Below, piece after piece: positions 42,497-54,352 of a stretch of DNA of 64,000 nucleotides. The stretch spans positions 744,001 to 808,000 of the forward strand of contig NHNY01000004.1 in the NCBI GenBank assembly GCA_002786065.1. The letters run 5' to 3'. Below the pieces are notes generated by a model. The model was not told the DNA's origin, searched no databases, and saw only the letters and a program-made list of their open reading frames with translations. How positions within the stretch are numbered: the stretch's first letter is position 1; every line of letters starts with the position of its first letter. This DNA is from Microcyclospora pomicola (lineage: Eukaryota > Ascomycota > Dothideomycetes > Capnodiales). Both the position numbers and the translations under genes were made by a program.

Positions 42497-44486
42497 AGTG
42501 CGCGAGTGCGTACTCTCGCGAGCGAATGACGGATGAATGCCGGGGATGGTCAATCGGACTCGGATCGGAGACGAGGCTCTAGATACAATGAATTGTCGGT
42601 CGTTCCTTGCGCGCCGCCATAACGCCTACATCACTCAATCTTGACTCTCGCTCTCGTCCAATCCCCCCATCTCCGCCCCCTGCTTTCACGCAACCACCAA
42701 GCGCACGTGCATGGTTCCCATCAGCCGTGACGAAACCCCTGCACGTCCAGCACATACCCTGCACGTCACAGTTTCGGCGTGGCACCGACGGCGAACGACA
42801 CATGTCCATGTCAACGCGCCTAATGCACGTAAGAGACGTTGTGTGATGAAGCGAGTTGCGTACATGATGTCCCCGGCTCCCCCCTGTCCCGTGGCGAAAT
42901 ACATACATGGATCTACCTACATGTACTTGGGCAGATACGTGTAGTTCTCGGATGCTTTACCAAGCCACCTCATGGGGATGAACACACGGATGTATCTGTC
43001 GGATCTCTACCCTACCTTGTCTCGCCTTACCTGGCATCCCGAACGCACGATGCCGAGAGCACATCTCTCTCCCCGAGTCCCTCATACAAGTACATACACA
43101 TCTCATCCAATCTTCCGCGATACACGTGAGTCATGTACATACATACATCCCGTACCTTGGATCCCGAATCCGACGCCAGCGCGGCCAGCGGTCTAGACAA
43201 CGCAACAAAGCAGCGGTCTGCCAGCTCATCATCGCCTCTGTTGGTACAGTAGTGGTTTGAGGATTTGCGGCGCTGCTGCAGAGGCGAGGCGAGGCGGTCT
43301 GTTGGGGTGCGGGCTATGGAGATGGATGGGCGGTGGGTATGGGGAGTGCGAGTATAGTTTAGATATCTACTCGTCTGTAGCGAAAGGAAGTTCCATAGAC
43401 AGGTCTGGTCTCTTGGATAATCGTCTGTCTTCCTGTCGAACATGCGTCACCGTGCACCATTTCTTTTTACTGGCCGCATCTTCTTCTCTGCAGTGGCTCG
43501 ATCAGTTGTTCTTCAGCCGGGCTCCTCTCAGTGGACTGCTGTCCGTCTTCAATCCGATCTTTGCATTGGTCGCAGCACGTGGATTATACAACCTCATCTT
43601 CGACTTCAATCATCTCTGCCATTATCGTGCCACCGGAAATACCAGTCGGCACTTGACCTTAGGTAGCAATCAGCGCGGCACCTTCGACTGTGACTGTGCC
43701 CCGCCGCGCCGCTCCGTTGCGACCTGCCAGCCGCGACTGGCCATCTCGACGCTTTCGGACTGTTACCTCTCCGGCATCCAGCATCACAATATCCAGAGTA
43801 AGTCACGAGACAAATCTTCACCTCACCGTGCGATATCCTCTTCATCCATTCGGACGACGTTGCTGGACCCGCGGCCGAACCTCGCTGCACTTCCTCCTCC
43901 TCCTCCAGTCCCCGCCAAGCCCGTGCGTCTCGCGCTCGAATCACGCTTCGGCTTCACCTTCGCTCTGCCTGATAGGCCCATCGCCTCCACCAACCAATCG
44001 CCCTCTAGCCCCGACCAACCAGAAGGCCCATCGACCATCGCGACGCCGCTCGCAGGAGACGTCAGAGTTGTTGACATTGTGTGTTTATATCTGCACGATC
44101 GTCTCTCGCTGGAGAGGCGCGCGCGAGGCTCAGCGCCGCCAACATGAAGCTCCTCATCGCTGACCGATTTGTTGTAGGTGGTAGTCGACCGTCTTCGCAT
44201 CATCCTCCTTCATCACGACGGCGCGTCCTCGTCACCGCATCTCCCACTTACCGCCGACGGACGGACGGACTCATATGTAAACAAGGAGCATCGTCTCTGC
44301 TGCTGTCCGGACCATTCCGATCACGTCGCTGAGCTCCATCGATCACGGTCGCAACCGGGCGAAACCAAGACGCGCAGGACAACAGCACTGTGCCACATCT
44401 TCGTGTCGATCAGCAGCGTCGCGGTCGTCCGACTAGGCACCAGATCAATCGTCGTCGCGTAAACACCTCAGATACCCTTCGTAGTC
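42497..44486. other. Long region before HapE, probable promoter and leader
   Basis: About 2 kb with many overlapping ORFs on both strands, none family-like. CT-rich blocks (for instance near 43885-43910) precede HapE and fit a leader that may carry upstream ORFs. ACCTTA/CCTTACC words begin to appear near 43000-43160. Confidence 0.4.
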
Positions 44487-45414
44487 ATGCAGACGCCCTA
44501 CGGCGCTGTCCCTAATGCTCCGGTCGCTCAGGTCGCGCCGAGGAAGTACGATGGCAAGAACGGATCGCCATTGTATGACGCGGCACAAGGGGGACACTAC
44601 GGAGCAAGCTCTGCCATCGTAGCGAGTAGTCACCAACCACCACCAGAGACGTTCACAGGACATTGGCAGAATGTGGGTGCAGCCCCGGCGGCTATGCTCA
44701 GAAGTATCCCTCGGACTGACAGACATTTAGGTCTCACAAGGACTTAACGGGACCTACCGGGACATTCTCAACACCTATTGGCAAAACCAAGTATCGAAGT
44801 TGGAGAGCGAGGATCACGACTACAAGCTGCACCAGCTGCCGCTCGCGCGGATCAAGAAGGTCATGAAGGCAGACCCCGAAGTGAAGATGATCAGCGCTGA
44901 AGCGCCCATCTTATTCGCCAAGGGGTGTGACATCTTCATCACCGAACTCACCATGCGCGCATGGATTCATGCAGAGGAGAACAAGCGGCGGACCCTCCAA
45001 CGCAGCGACATCGCTTCTGCGCTCGCCAAGAGCGACATGTTCGACTTCCTGATCGATATAGTACCTCGGGAGGACGCCACCCCGCAGCACAAGCGACGAC
45101 CCGAGTACACCCCGGTCGGTACATATGCAGCTCCAGACCCGTCTAACCCAGGTGCTGGAGTCGGCGGCATGGTGCCAGGTCAGGAGCAGCCACAGCAGAT
45201 GGGCGGCCAGCAGGAATTCGGCATGGACCAGGCTCATCTCGCCCAACAGCCCCAATACCAACAACAGACCGGCATGTACCCGCCCCCGGCGCCACAACAA
45301 CAGTTCACCGGGAACCAGATGTTCGACCCGAACATGTACGCCCAACCGCCACAAGCATATGCGATGTCTCAGATGCAGCAGATGCCGCAAGCAGTAAGAC
45401 CTCCAGACCGATAG
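44487..45414 (+). CDS. hapE: CCAAT-binding factor subunit HapE (NF-YC / Hap5)
   Basis: Two exons (44487-44672 and 44731-45414) encode 289 aa. The conserved part begins in exon 2 with NTYWQNQVSKLE and continues through the histone fold (LPLARIKKVMKADPEVKMIS, ILFAKGCDIFITELTMRAW, RTLQRSDIASALAKSDMFDF). HapE pairs with HapC and HapB to bind CCAAT boxes; in filamentous fungi the complex, together with HapX, controls iron and redox genes. The C-terminal third is Gln/Pro-rich. The intron donor is the less common GTGGGT. The N-terminal 60 residues are weakly conserved, so the start is less certain than the rest. Confidence 0.92.
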
Positions 45415-46186
45415 AGCACATCCGATCGACATTCCTTTCTCTCATGCGGTTGTTGTCGTCCGTTAGTCGTTCATCTATCTCCCCAGAGGCCCGCCCGACT
45501 TGTTGGTCTCCTCATTCGCCATCCTTGCAGTAAATATACCACTCCGCACCCGAACAGCCGTAACATGAGCAGATGGGCCCTCCCCGTCTTCAACAGTATG
45601 TGCATTCGGATCAGGAAGGTGGCGGCAGTGGTGATGGTGGTGGTGCAGGCGGTGGCGGAGTTGATGAGTAGGATTCAGAAAGCGAATAGGAGTACAGCGC
45701 GGATGAATAGTCTGATCGGCGCAATCGTACATTAATATTCTTCCGCCTGACCGTTTCGTTGTCTCACCGTGCCCTGCCGACATTGTGTAGGCCATGCGAG
45801 TTCCGTCCGGGGAGTCATTGGGGCATTGTCAAGTAGATCCTGCCACCAAGCTCCATTTTCTTCCAGCCAAAACAGGGACATTGAGTATCTTATGAAAGCG
45901 TAAAGTTCATACCTTATCTGTCACCACCATGATTAGGTTGTGTACCTTACCCAAATTCCATCCCCGTCATGTTGTGGCTGGTATTGAGACGTACCTTAAG
46001 GTAGTCAGGTACAATGCTGCACATCTATGTCCATGACTTTGGACCCGTTGTTCGTAAGGTAAGTTACTCATACAGTAGAGGTACCTTAGGTAGGTGGGTA
46101 TGGTATGATTACAGACGGACATGGGCTCGACATAGGTAAGGTAGGTATATACTGGAGGTTGGTGGGGCTGGATGGCGCGATGTTTT

Positions 46187-46317
46187 CCTTGTGCTATGCT
46201 ACCTAAGGTACCTATGTTACGATATGCTACGATATGGTATGCTATGCTACGGTATGCTATGTCATGCTTTGCTACTTCATGCTCTGCTATGCTCTGCTGC
46301 TTCATGCTCTGCTACCT
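46187..46317. repeat. Degenerate tandem repeat built on ATGCTA/ATGCTCTGCT
   Basis: About 130 bp of loosely repeated 5- to 10-bp units: GATATGCTAC, GGTATGCTAT, then TTCATGCTCTGCT twice. It translates into Cys/Tyr/Leu-rich nonsense in two plus-strand frames, which explains the ORFs seen here. Its flanks contain palindromic ACCTAAGGTACCT. Confidence 0.7.
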
Positions 46318-48667
46318 ACTACATGCAGATTCACCTTACCCGGCCTTGTCCTAAGCTACTTGCGCTATGCGTTACTGCATACCGGTGTAGAAATGTATGT
46401 AATGATGAGCTACCTAGACCATGCGCTGCGAATAGTCGTAGTCATAATTAATAAGGTGGAGGTAAAAGTCTAAAGGGAGGGAGGATGAGGTAGTAGGTCT
46501 GCGGCGACATACCTTACATACCTACCTTACTCTATACCTTGGGTTGCTACAGATGAGTTGCCTCGTTTCGTTTGGTGCTTGAGTTTGTATGTACAAGTCT
46601 ATAGGTAAGGTACATACATTGCATCGTACTGAACTTCCCTATGTACCTTAGGTAGGTACCTTCTGTGGTTCTCGGTACATACCTTATGGTGCCTTACCTA
46701 GACATATATATTGTAGATGTTAAATACTGTGTTTTACATTCATCACATCGACGTCTCGGGCCTCCATTACTCTCGGCAGTGCTATTATTTCCCAATGCGC
46801 GCGTACTCCCGTGTCCGAAGGGCGAAGGGGGCGCAATGTATTGCAGCCATGAGAGGTACGAGATCTAGGTACCTAGCAATGCAGAGATGTCGCGAATCCC
46901 TACCTTTGGATCATGTGTGGTCGTGGATGTTAAAGTAGAGGTATAGATGAGTTGACGAAGAAGAAATGCTCACTATATCGATACGTTGTTCTCGCGGGCT
47001 CTGGCTGCGGTTCCTGGGTGCTTCGTACCTTATATACATGATGTCTCATCTCCATTTCTTATTGCTCGTATAGGCAGGTCTTACACGTGCGGTTCACGAG
47101 TCTCATGTTGTGCGGGCTGCATGGACACCTTATAAATGTACGTGTAAGGACTCTGCTGACGACGCGGCGGATGGAAGAGCAGGAGGCTTGTGCCTGGTCT
47201 TGTTTGACAGCTATGGAATTCATGACATGTAGTGATGGTGCGAATATCTGAGGCCTTATTCACTGTGGATGATGATCGATTGAGTGTGAATCTCATATAC
47301 TGTGCTGTATTGTGCTGTTCCTTCGGCAGTTGATTGCTTCTATAGCTGAACTTTCTTCGCGAACCGGGCCGCAGGCTAATAATAAAGGAGTTCATATTCG
47401 GGAAGCAGGAAAATGGTTATGGGTGAATGTACTCAGCATAGATGTAGCATCCAAGTAAATCATGTAGAATACAAGACACCGTGGACGGGCATCTTGTTAT
47501 CATTGTTCTAGGAGTTGGCAGGGGACTGGGGCCTCGTATATGGCCACGATATCTTGCAGCAGCTAAAAAAAATGGAGCTGCAGATGCGACATGGTGACGA
47601 CAAGCTCGACACCCTCGTCCCCATTTACTAGACATGGCTCGGTTCGTGTTATAAGAACGACCTCGATCAATTTTATTGGAGCGGATGTGCGCCAACACTA
47701 CGGCCACTCTGTGGTGCAGGAGGTCGAATTTCCCGGGCAGATTCGATGCTCAAGCGTCATGCAGGCATCGTTTGTGCTAGTGTCCCGGAAATCTTCACGC
47801 CCGTCCAATCCATCCCATTTCGCCTGCGTTGGGTTTGCCCAGCTGCAGCCGGGGGCGATGCTTGAATGTCCAACACGGCGATATGGTGGCTCGCCATCGC
47901 CGTCGCCTCATGTCGGACAAGAGCGGTGCAGGAGCATGGCAGCTGGCCACCCTGCCGCCGGTGCATGTCGTACTCCTGGAACATGGGGTGAAGTGTCGGG
48001 CCATATGTTGCGTGTCGTATCGGAAAGGTTCCCTCGACGACGACCTGGGCCAGCATGCTGCGACCCGACGTCCGTGTGCTGACACTAATCCGCCTAAATC
48101 CCCCTTCCCCTTTGAACGATCCCCTTGCCCCCCTTCCAGTCGTTGGAGGAGCGAGTCGAGTCAAGATCCAGCCAGGCATGATGATTGCTGCAGTCCCAAG
48201 CAGGATCGCGGTTAGGTGGGCAACCGTCCGGCATTAGCTGGACGGTGGCCGTTATGGCGCTGCAGAGTTGGGCTCTCCGCTAGGCAGGTCGTCGAGCAAT
48301 CAAGTCTGGCCGGGTGGAGTGCCATCATTTCGCGGCCCCTCGCTCATCAAATCTGACAATCAAATCATGTTCGCATGTAGTCTCATCGGCCAGGTGCAGT
48401 CGGGCAGTTAGTGAGGCGTTGGCTGCGGGTGCGTGTCGGCGGGCGCAAGTGCACGTCTCGACTACTGCACTGGATTATATTGGATCTGTCTGCTAACTGC
48501 TTCCCCTGACTGACGGCATCTGATGGGAGTGCGCAGCGTGGTCAGGAAAAAAAGAGGATCGTGCGGGATGGGGAGGTCGTGCCCTTTCGTCTAGTCGCAA
48601 TTGAACCTTTCGCCTTTTCCATCCATCGACCTACCATACATACATCCCCCTGTACTAATATCATCTT

Positions 48668-48690
48668 CACCACCACCACCACCACCACCA
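48668..48690. repeat. (CAC)n microsatellite upstream of the PIN4-like gene
   Basis: Eight CAC/ACC triplets in a row, followed by a second shorter run near 48696-48706. They lie about 580 bp before the start codon, possibly in the leader. Confidence 0.8.
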
Positions 48691-49252
48691 ACATTGCCAC
48701 CACCACATCGCCCTCGTCGAGCGGCAATCCATCTGCTGCGTGTGCTCCTCCCCGCCATCCCTCACCGTCTGTTCGCCTCCGTTCGCGGGCCTTGCAAGCG
48801 ACCCGTCCGGCTTTCTCCTCGTCATTCGCAGGTGGGAGAGACTTGACCTACAGTCCACTGCCTGACTACACCAACCTGACCGACTCGTGACTCGTCCCGG
48901 ATTTTGATCTGGCCTCCACCGCTCTTCAGCTTCGTTCTTAGTCATTCACGAGCCCACGGCAGTATACGAGCCACTCTTTGCACCCATTGCCCCCACGGCC
49001 GCTCTTCTGAACGAAATCCGCACCCACGTCCGCACCCACCCACCTCTCCAGGAATCTCGGATCCATCACGCCTGGATGCATCATCGGGAGCACTGATTTC
49101 TGCCTCCGATTACCGCACCACCAGCACCCTGAACCGACCTGGCTCGTTCTCGTCTCGACGAACATTTCTTGGCGAATCCGGTGGTGCGTTGCTGACGACC
49201 CACCCAAGCTAGCCCGGCTTTTCCTGCAACACTTCCTCACGAGCACAACGCC

Positions 49253-51142
49253 ATGACCATGAACCAACACAACTTCGACATGTATTACGACAACTCCTCG
49301 AATCGTTCGCCCACGTCGCAGCGACAGCAAAGCTCATTGCACCGCCAACCCTCCCGGCCGCAGGTCAAGGGTGCATACGGCCACCTCCCCTCTACCTTAT
49401 ACACCGCTGAAGACTACCGACAAGACCCGAACCGGTATGGAGATGGACGCAATGCGACTATCGGTGGCTATGGAAGCGCATATGACATGGGCGGCCAGTC
49501 GTGGAACGCTGGCGCCTTTAATGGCAACAATACCATGAATGGATTTGGTGGCCCGGGCATGCGACAACCTGGGTCAAGAGGTCGGAGTGGCCTGCCTAAT
49601 GTATGTTTGGAGAGCGGGATGTCCTTGTTGTCGCAGACTCCACTAACACAATCTCAGGCCTGGCTCGACCAGTCTTCTCAAATGCCCATGAACTCGTTCA
49701 TTGGAGGTCTCGGAGCGAACATACGACAGGATTCGGAACCCGACGAAGAGCTTATTCCCACTGCCATCGTCATCAAGAACATCCCCTTCGCCATCAAGAA
49801 AGAGCAGTTGGTGGGCATCATGACCGACATGGGACTACCGCTCCCATACGCATTCAACTACCACTTTGACAACGGGGTGTTCCGAGGGCTGGCGTTCGCC
49901 AACTTCACCAACCCTGATGAGACGGCTGCGGTGATCGAAGCTATGAACCACTTCGAATTGAACGGGAGGAAGCTGAGAGTGGAATACAAGAAGATGCTAC
50001 CTGCAGCGGAACGAGAGAGGATCGAGCGGGAGAAGCGAGAACGTCGCGGACAGCTTGAAGAACAACACAGACCGATGCAGCCGCCGACACTCCAAACCCA
50101 GGGCTCCATGTCCTCTCTCAACTCGAGAATTCCCGCCCACTCGCCTTCACCAGTGTCTGCTCGACAGCTCAAATCTGGCGCATCCTTCAACAACGCATCG
50201 TTCGGCGATGCTGCTCTGATGGGATTGGATGTTGACTTGAACGATCCACAAGCTCTACAATACTACACCAAGCTCATTTTGTTCAAGGAGGATCCTGCAA
50301 GAGACCTTTTGGTGTTCGCACCCACCCTTTCGCCTCCCGAGCGTCGCATCGTGCATACGCTGGCCCATCACATGGGATTGGGGCACACGTCCAAAGGCGA
50401 AGCGGATCGCCGGGCTGTACATGTCTTCAAAGAAGCTACTCGCCGTGTCAGCCCTCCGATGCCCCAAATTGCCAATCTGCAGAACGACTCAAGGCGAGCA
50501 CTGAATCGTGCGGCGACCACAGACTTTAGTGATGTTCGCGCGGGTAGTGGTGACTACTACGGCGGCGCACTTCGTCAGCCTGCCTCTGGCTATCTTGGTG
50601 GCTACAGTGATGGCAACCTTGGGCCGGGTAGCAACCTCCGTGCCGCCAAGTCATTTGCTGACTTGCGCTCCTACACTCCATCTCCAGTGCCTTCCACTGC
50701 CAGCTTCCCTGCTGGACTCAGCACCAACATCTCGCGGCTTCAGGACTTCGGCCGTGACAGCACGCAATCCACCACACCCACCCTCATGACTCCTACAGCT
50801 GGGCTTGGCGAGCGTGCGGACAGTGGTTTGATCAACGGACTGGGCAACATGACGCTTGGTAGCGGATTCGGAAGTGGCAGTCCCCGCGGGTTGCGAGGAT
50901 TCCCTTCCCGTGATTGGGATCGTGATAACCCCGGTCCTATCGGCAGCCACCGTTCGTTCAGCACCAACTACGATGACCGCTCAGGAAGCCGGTCCAATCT
51001 GCAAGGCGGTCCCGAACGTCAGCCGCGCGGTCCCCTCCCTGAACGTGGTGCCGGCTTTCCTCGTCGGAATGGTCATGCATCTCGCAACAGCGACGAACTG
51101 TCTCAACAGAGCAGCGCTCCCGAAATCACGGTCGAGCACTAA
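49253..51142 (+). CDS. PIN4/Cip2-like RNA-binding protein (RRM plus R3H)
   Basis: I model two exons (49253-49600 and 49658-51142), 610 aa. The 57-nt intron has GTATGT, a CACTAACAC branch point and CAG, but its length is a multiple of three and it has no stop, so an unspliced ORF of 629 aa is also open. The RRM lies at about residues 150-230 (TAIVIKNIPFAIKKEQLVGI with GLAFANFTNPDETAAVIEAM). An R3H-type segment follows (SPPERRIVHTLAHHMGLGH). The rest is Ser/Gly-rich and disordered, with SP/TP sites for kinases. The yeast homolog Pin4 binds Rad53 and acts in G2/M progression; fission yeast Cip2 is a stress mRNA regulator. The equivalence is inferred from domain order. Confidence 0.83.
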   Translation: MTMNQHNFDMYYDNSSNRSPTSQRQQSSLHRQPSRPQVKGAYGHLPSTLYTAEDYRQDPNRYGDGRNATIGGYGSAYDMGGQSWNAGAFNGNNTMNGFGGPGMRQPGSRGRSGLPNVCLESGMSLLSQTPLTQSQAWLDQSSQMPMNSFIGGLGANIRQDSEPDEELIPTAIVIKNIPFAIKKEQLVGIMTDMGLPLPYAFNYHFDNGVFRGLAFANFTNPDETAAVIEAMNHFELNGRKLRVEYKKMLPAAERERIEREKRERRGQLEEQHRPMQPPTLQTQGSMSSLNSRIPAHSPSPVSARQLKSGASFNNASFGDAALMGLDVDLNDPQALQYYTKLILFKEDPARDLLVFAPTLSPPERRIVHTLAHHMGLGHTSKGEADRRAVHVFKEATRRVSPPMPQIANLQNDSRRALNRAATTDFSDVRAGSGDYYGGALRQPASGYLGGYSDGNLGPGSNLRAAKSFADLRSYTPSPVPSTASFPAGLSTNISRLQDFGRDSTQSTTPTLMTPTAGLGERADSGLINGLGNMTLGSGFGSGSPRGLRGFPSRDWDRDNPGPIGSHRSFSTNYDDRSGSRSNLQGGPERQPRGPLPERGAGFPRRNGHASRNSDELSQQSSAPEITVEH

Positions 51143-52921
51143 ACTTTCGAACCGCGCCAAACCAGTCACCTCGCCCGACTCATCTCACCCGCATATACAT
51201 ATCCATCATATCGAGCAATCTTACTCCACTGTACTTGAACAGCATACATGACGACGCAAGGACCTCCGACCTCATGACTTGATGAGCACACCTCTGATCT
51301 ACACCGGCACGTGCAGAATAATCCCATACATCTGCAAAGTCTGACCGTCTCACGCCATGACGAAGAACGACGAACACCCACGAAAGCATTGCGACAACGA
51401 ACGAACGATGATGAAAAAGAATTTTACATTACACGACACATTCGCCTGTTCGATTTGATGCACGAATAGGACCTACAGACGCACTGGGCGAGATAGCAAA
51501 CCCTCACCCGTATCAACCAAAGTAGACTGGAACATGATGAATCGTGGGGCTCGCTGCCCTTGGATCTTTCAAGCATCTTTTTCCTCCCAGCCATCGTCAT
51601 TCTCACGCGTCGCTTGTTATTTTATCCATGCACTTTATCCTACATACATACATATCAACAAACCTCGCCTGCCTTCTCACCTACCTGCTATCACTGTACC
51701 TGCTTTTCCATCCGCTTGTTGTCGAAATTCTTGCTCCGTTTTGGGTGGCTGTGTCAAATACCTTTGAATCTCACTGTGTGAAAGGAGCGCATGCGCGTTT
51801 GTGCGCAAAGCCGGGGTGTTGCGTTGTTGCCGGCTAGCGACGGGCTTGGGGCTGGGAATACTTCGACCGAGCTTTGTTTCTTGCGGATTATTTGGATGAG
51901 CTGGCGTGATGTGTGTGAGCAAGAAGATCATGGTCAACCCACGCTTTGTTTTGGTTTCTGATTCTCTTCGTTTCTCGCGCTTTGTTGGCTTGCCGCCCTA
52001 ATACTTCAAGATCTGCTTTTCATGGGCAAGAGGCGGATTGCCCACGCCTACTGCGATGACTTTGTTGCTTTGATAATTGGTTGCTGGACGGGCTGTGCTT
52101 TGGGTCCTGCTGTGGGATTCTGTTAGCAATGGACGAATGGGTGGAGGATGTATTTTAGTCATTGAATGGACTTTGTTCTTAGGCATGCATATCTTGAGGT
52201 TCTTGCGTGTATGGACGTTACATGACCTAGCGAGGTAGCAAGGTAGTGAGGTACTGCAGTCTGTGTTGCATGTACTCCATCTGTCCTTCCCCTCTAGCAG
52301 GTCCACGATCCATGTACCACTAGAGACCAAAGCAAACATCCAGGGGCATTGAGTGTAAGATCAACGCCTTCCATCCTACCTATCACCCCAGTCCGGCCTA
52401 TCTCATCAATAGACACACCACGGCAATGCTGCGTACAAGCAGAGTAAGGTAGGACGGGAGGCATCAAGTTGGAGGACAACAGAATCTCTGCATCCTTTTG
52501 CTTCCCCAGGTACCGATCTGCTGATCGAGATGGATACCTTACCGTACCTATTACCCTATCATCGGTCATGCGAACGCGACTTATCGTATCGTATACATCA
52601 CGGCAGTCTTCCGGACTTCGGTGGCGCTGCTGTGAGGGGTCTTAAGGTGAGGTATACACGATGTTTCTGAGTTGTTTTAGATTGGGTAGCAGGTAGTTTC
52701 TGCTTGGGAATATGTGTTGGATCGTCGAGGGATTTGTATATAAGGTACCTTAACACCCACGCATCTCTCGCCTTCTTCGCGATAAATGCTCGAAAGAGCC
52801 GTACATGCCGACGCAAAGTCAATTTCCGCTAACTTCTTCCTTTGTTCACGGACTCCCACGACATCGCGATGCGAATACACGACACCACGTCACATTACCA
52901 CCTTCCGAGCTCGGACCCGCA
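51143..52921. other. Gene-free region of about 1.8 kb
   Basis: It lies between the 3' ends of the PIN4-like gene and LIN1 (convergent). No supported gene. ACCTTA/GGTAGG words recur near 52200-52560 and 52740. Confidence 0.4.
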
Positions 52922-54352
52922 TCAAGAGCCAACATCCAGCTCGCTCCGCCATGTATTTTCGCCTTGGCGACGAAACTCGACGCCCGCGCCGAAATATCCC
53001 GCCGCGTCCCACGCCTGCATGGTCGTGGCATCGTAGGGCCCGTGCTGCGCGCCGCCCTCGCGGGCGTCGCTCCAGCGGTATTCCCATGTCGATGGTGTTG
53101 AGGAAGCCGCGTCGTCGGCGGTTGTGGTAGTGGTAGTAATGGTGGGATGTGATGAGGATGATGATGGTTCCCGCGCCCGCCATTCTTCTCCCGTGTCGCG
53201 CTGGTACTGACGCATCAGCAGCTCGCGCTCGGTGTCGTAGACGTCGTGCTGCTCGCGCGAGTACAGCGCGTCCGCCGCACCGGTGATGGCGTCGATCGCT
53301 GAACGGCGGGCGTCTTCAGCGGGATCGGGCGCATCGCCGTTCTTCTGCGTTGCGGACTGCTCATCCACATCCATCGCGTCTTTCTGCTGCGACTTTTTCT
53401 TCTGCTTCCACTTGGGCACTTTGGCCGGCTGGGTTTTGGCTTTGTTCAGCCGTTGCAGCGCCTCCAGTGGCGTCTCGCCGATTTCTAATAACGGGATCAG
53501 TGTTGCGAGCAGGTCGCTTGTCAGTGTCGCGTCGTCCTCCGCGGCTTTCCGCTTCTTCTCGTCGTCGCGCTTCTCTTGTGCTTCGCGCGCCCGCTTCATG
53601 TCTTTCTTGCTGAGTCCCTCCAGCCAGCTGTCGTTCACAGCGTCGGGGTCCGCGGCCTTGCGAACGAAATTGCCGGATTCGTCGTATCGACCGTCTTCTT
53701 CTTCGCCTTTCAGATTGAATGCATCCAGTCGTGGCGCGTGTTTCTTCTTTCCTCCAGCACCGATCTCTGCGGCGAGATCTTCCTCCATCTCCTCCGGTAG
53801 AAGATCACGTTCTTCATCTGAACCCGAACTCGATGAGGATTCGACTGACGCCGCTCGTTTTTGTGCTGCAGGATCTTCGTGCAGGTCTGCTGATACATGA
53901 CCTCCAGACTTGCTATGCAGTACCTGCCCTTCAATCTCGGTCTGGTCCAGAAACCGCACGTCTTTCTTCGACTTCTTGCCTTGGCGCGAGATATCTTCGT
54001 CATCATCCCCATCTGCTGTCCCCTGCATATCCTCCTCAAGATCCGCAAACATGTCATCATCCTCCTCGTCCTTACTCATCGGTGCTTGCTTCTTGCTCGC
54101 CCGTTCGCGCTCCGCTGCCCTCGCGTTGAAGTTGTCATTATCCGAGTCGGATTCGTAGCCATCGATGTTGACTGCATTACGCTTCGTCTGGGCACCGGAT
54201 CGCCCGATCACGTCTGCATCTAGGATCAGATCTTCTTCCGGCGCATCGGCTGCGAGTGTGCTGGGGTTGCGGTGATCGAAGCGAGGTTTCTTGGAAGTAG
54301 CTTCTTGCGCCCGCGCGAACTCTTCCGCAGCTCGTTTTGGGCGAGCAGCCAT
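52922..54352 (-). CDS. LIN1: Lin1/CD2BP2-like GYF-domain protein (U5 snRNP)
   Basis: A single-exon ORF of 476 aa. The N-terminus is MAARPKRAAEE with KKPRFDHRNPS, followed by the conserved block DVIGRSGAQTKRNAVNIDGY and ESDSDNDNFNARA. A long acidic and Lys/Glu-rich middle contains EEEDGRYDESGNFVRK. The C-terminal GYF domain has WEYRWSD and GPYDATTMQAWDAAGYFG, binding proline-rich ligands. The human homolog CD2BP2 and yeast Lin1/Snu40 are U5 snRNP components that leave before tri-snRNP formation. Length and layout match fungal Lin1. It is divergent from the E2 gene. Confidence 0.9.
   Translation of the reverse strand: MAARPKRAAEEFARAQEATSKKPRFDHRNPSTLAADAPEEDLILDADVIGRSGAQTKRNAVNIDGYESDSDNDNFNARAAERERASKKQAPMSKDEEDDDMFADLEEDMQGTADGDDDEDISRQGKKSKKDVRFLDQTEIEGQVLHSKSGGHVSADLHEDPAAQKRAASVESSSSSGSDEERDLLPEEMEEDLAAEIGAGGKKKHAPRLDAFNLKGEEEDGRYDESGNFVRKAADPDAVNDSWLEGLSKKDMKRAREAQEKRDDEKKRKAAEDDATLTSDLLATLIPLLEIGETPLEALQRLNKAKTQPAKVPKWKQKKKSQQKDAMDVDEQSATQKNGDAPDPAEDARRSAIDAITGAADALYSREQHDVYDTERELLMRQYQRDTGEEWRAREPSSSSSHPTITTTTTTADDAASSTPSTWEYRWSDAREGGAQHGPYDATTMQAWDAAGYFGAGVEFRRQGENTWRSELDVGS

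Larger units (their letters stand above)
45415..49252. other. 3.8-kb gene-free region with repeated ACCTTA/TAAGGT motifs
   Basis: No coding frame with family resemblance. Between about 45900 and 47050, words built from TACCTTA, TAAGGTA and GGTAGG occur roughly every 50-80 bp, often as palindromes such as TACCTTAGGTA or CCTAAGGTACC. A GTG-rich stretch (45625-45660), a degenerate tandem repeat (46187-46317) and a CAC microsatellite (48668-48690) also lie here. The final ~700 bp are probably the promoter and leader of the PIN4-like gene. Confidence 0.5.

Noticed and set aside
43257-44147. 296-codon plus-strand frame before HapE
   Set aside because: No ATG at its start, Ser/Pro/Arg-rich, overlapped by ORFs on both strands; better seen as the HapE upstream region.
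47591-48082. 163-codon ORF in the gene-free region
   Set aside because: No recognisable motif, and equally long frames overlap it on both strands.
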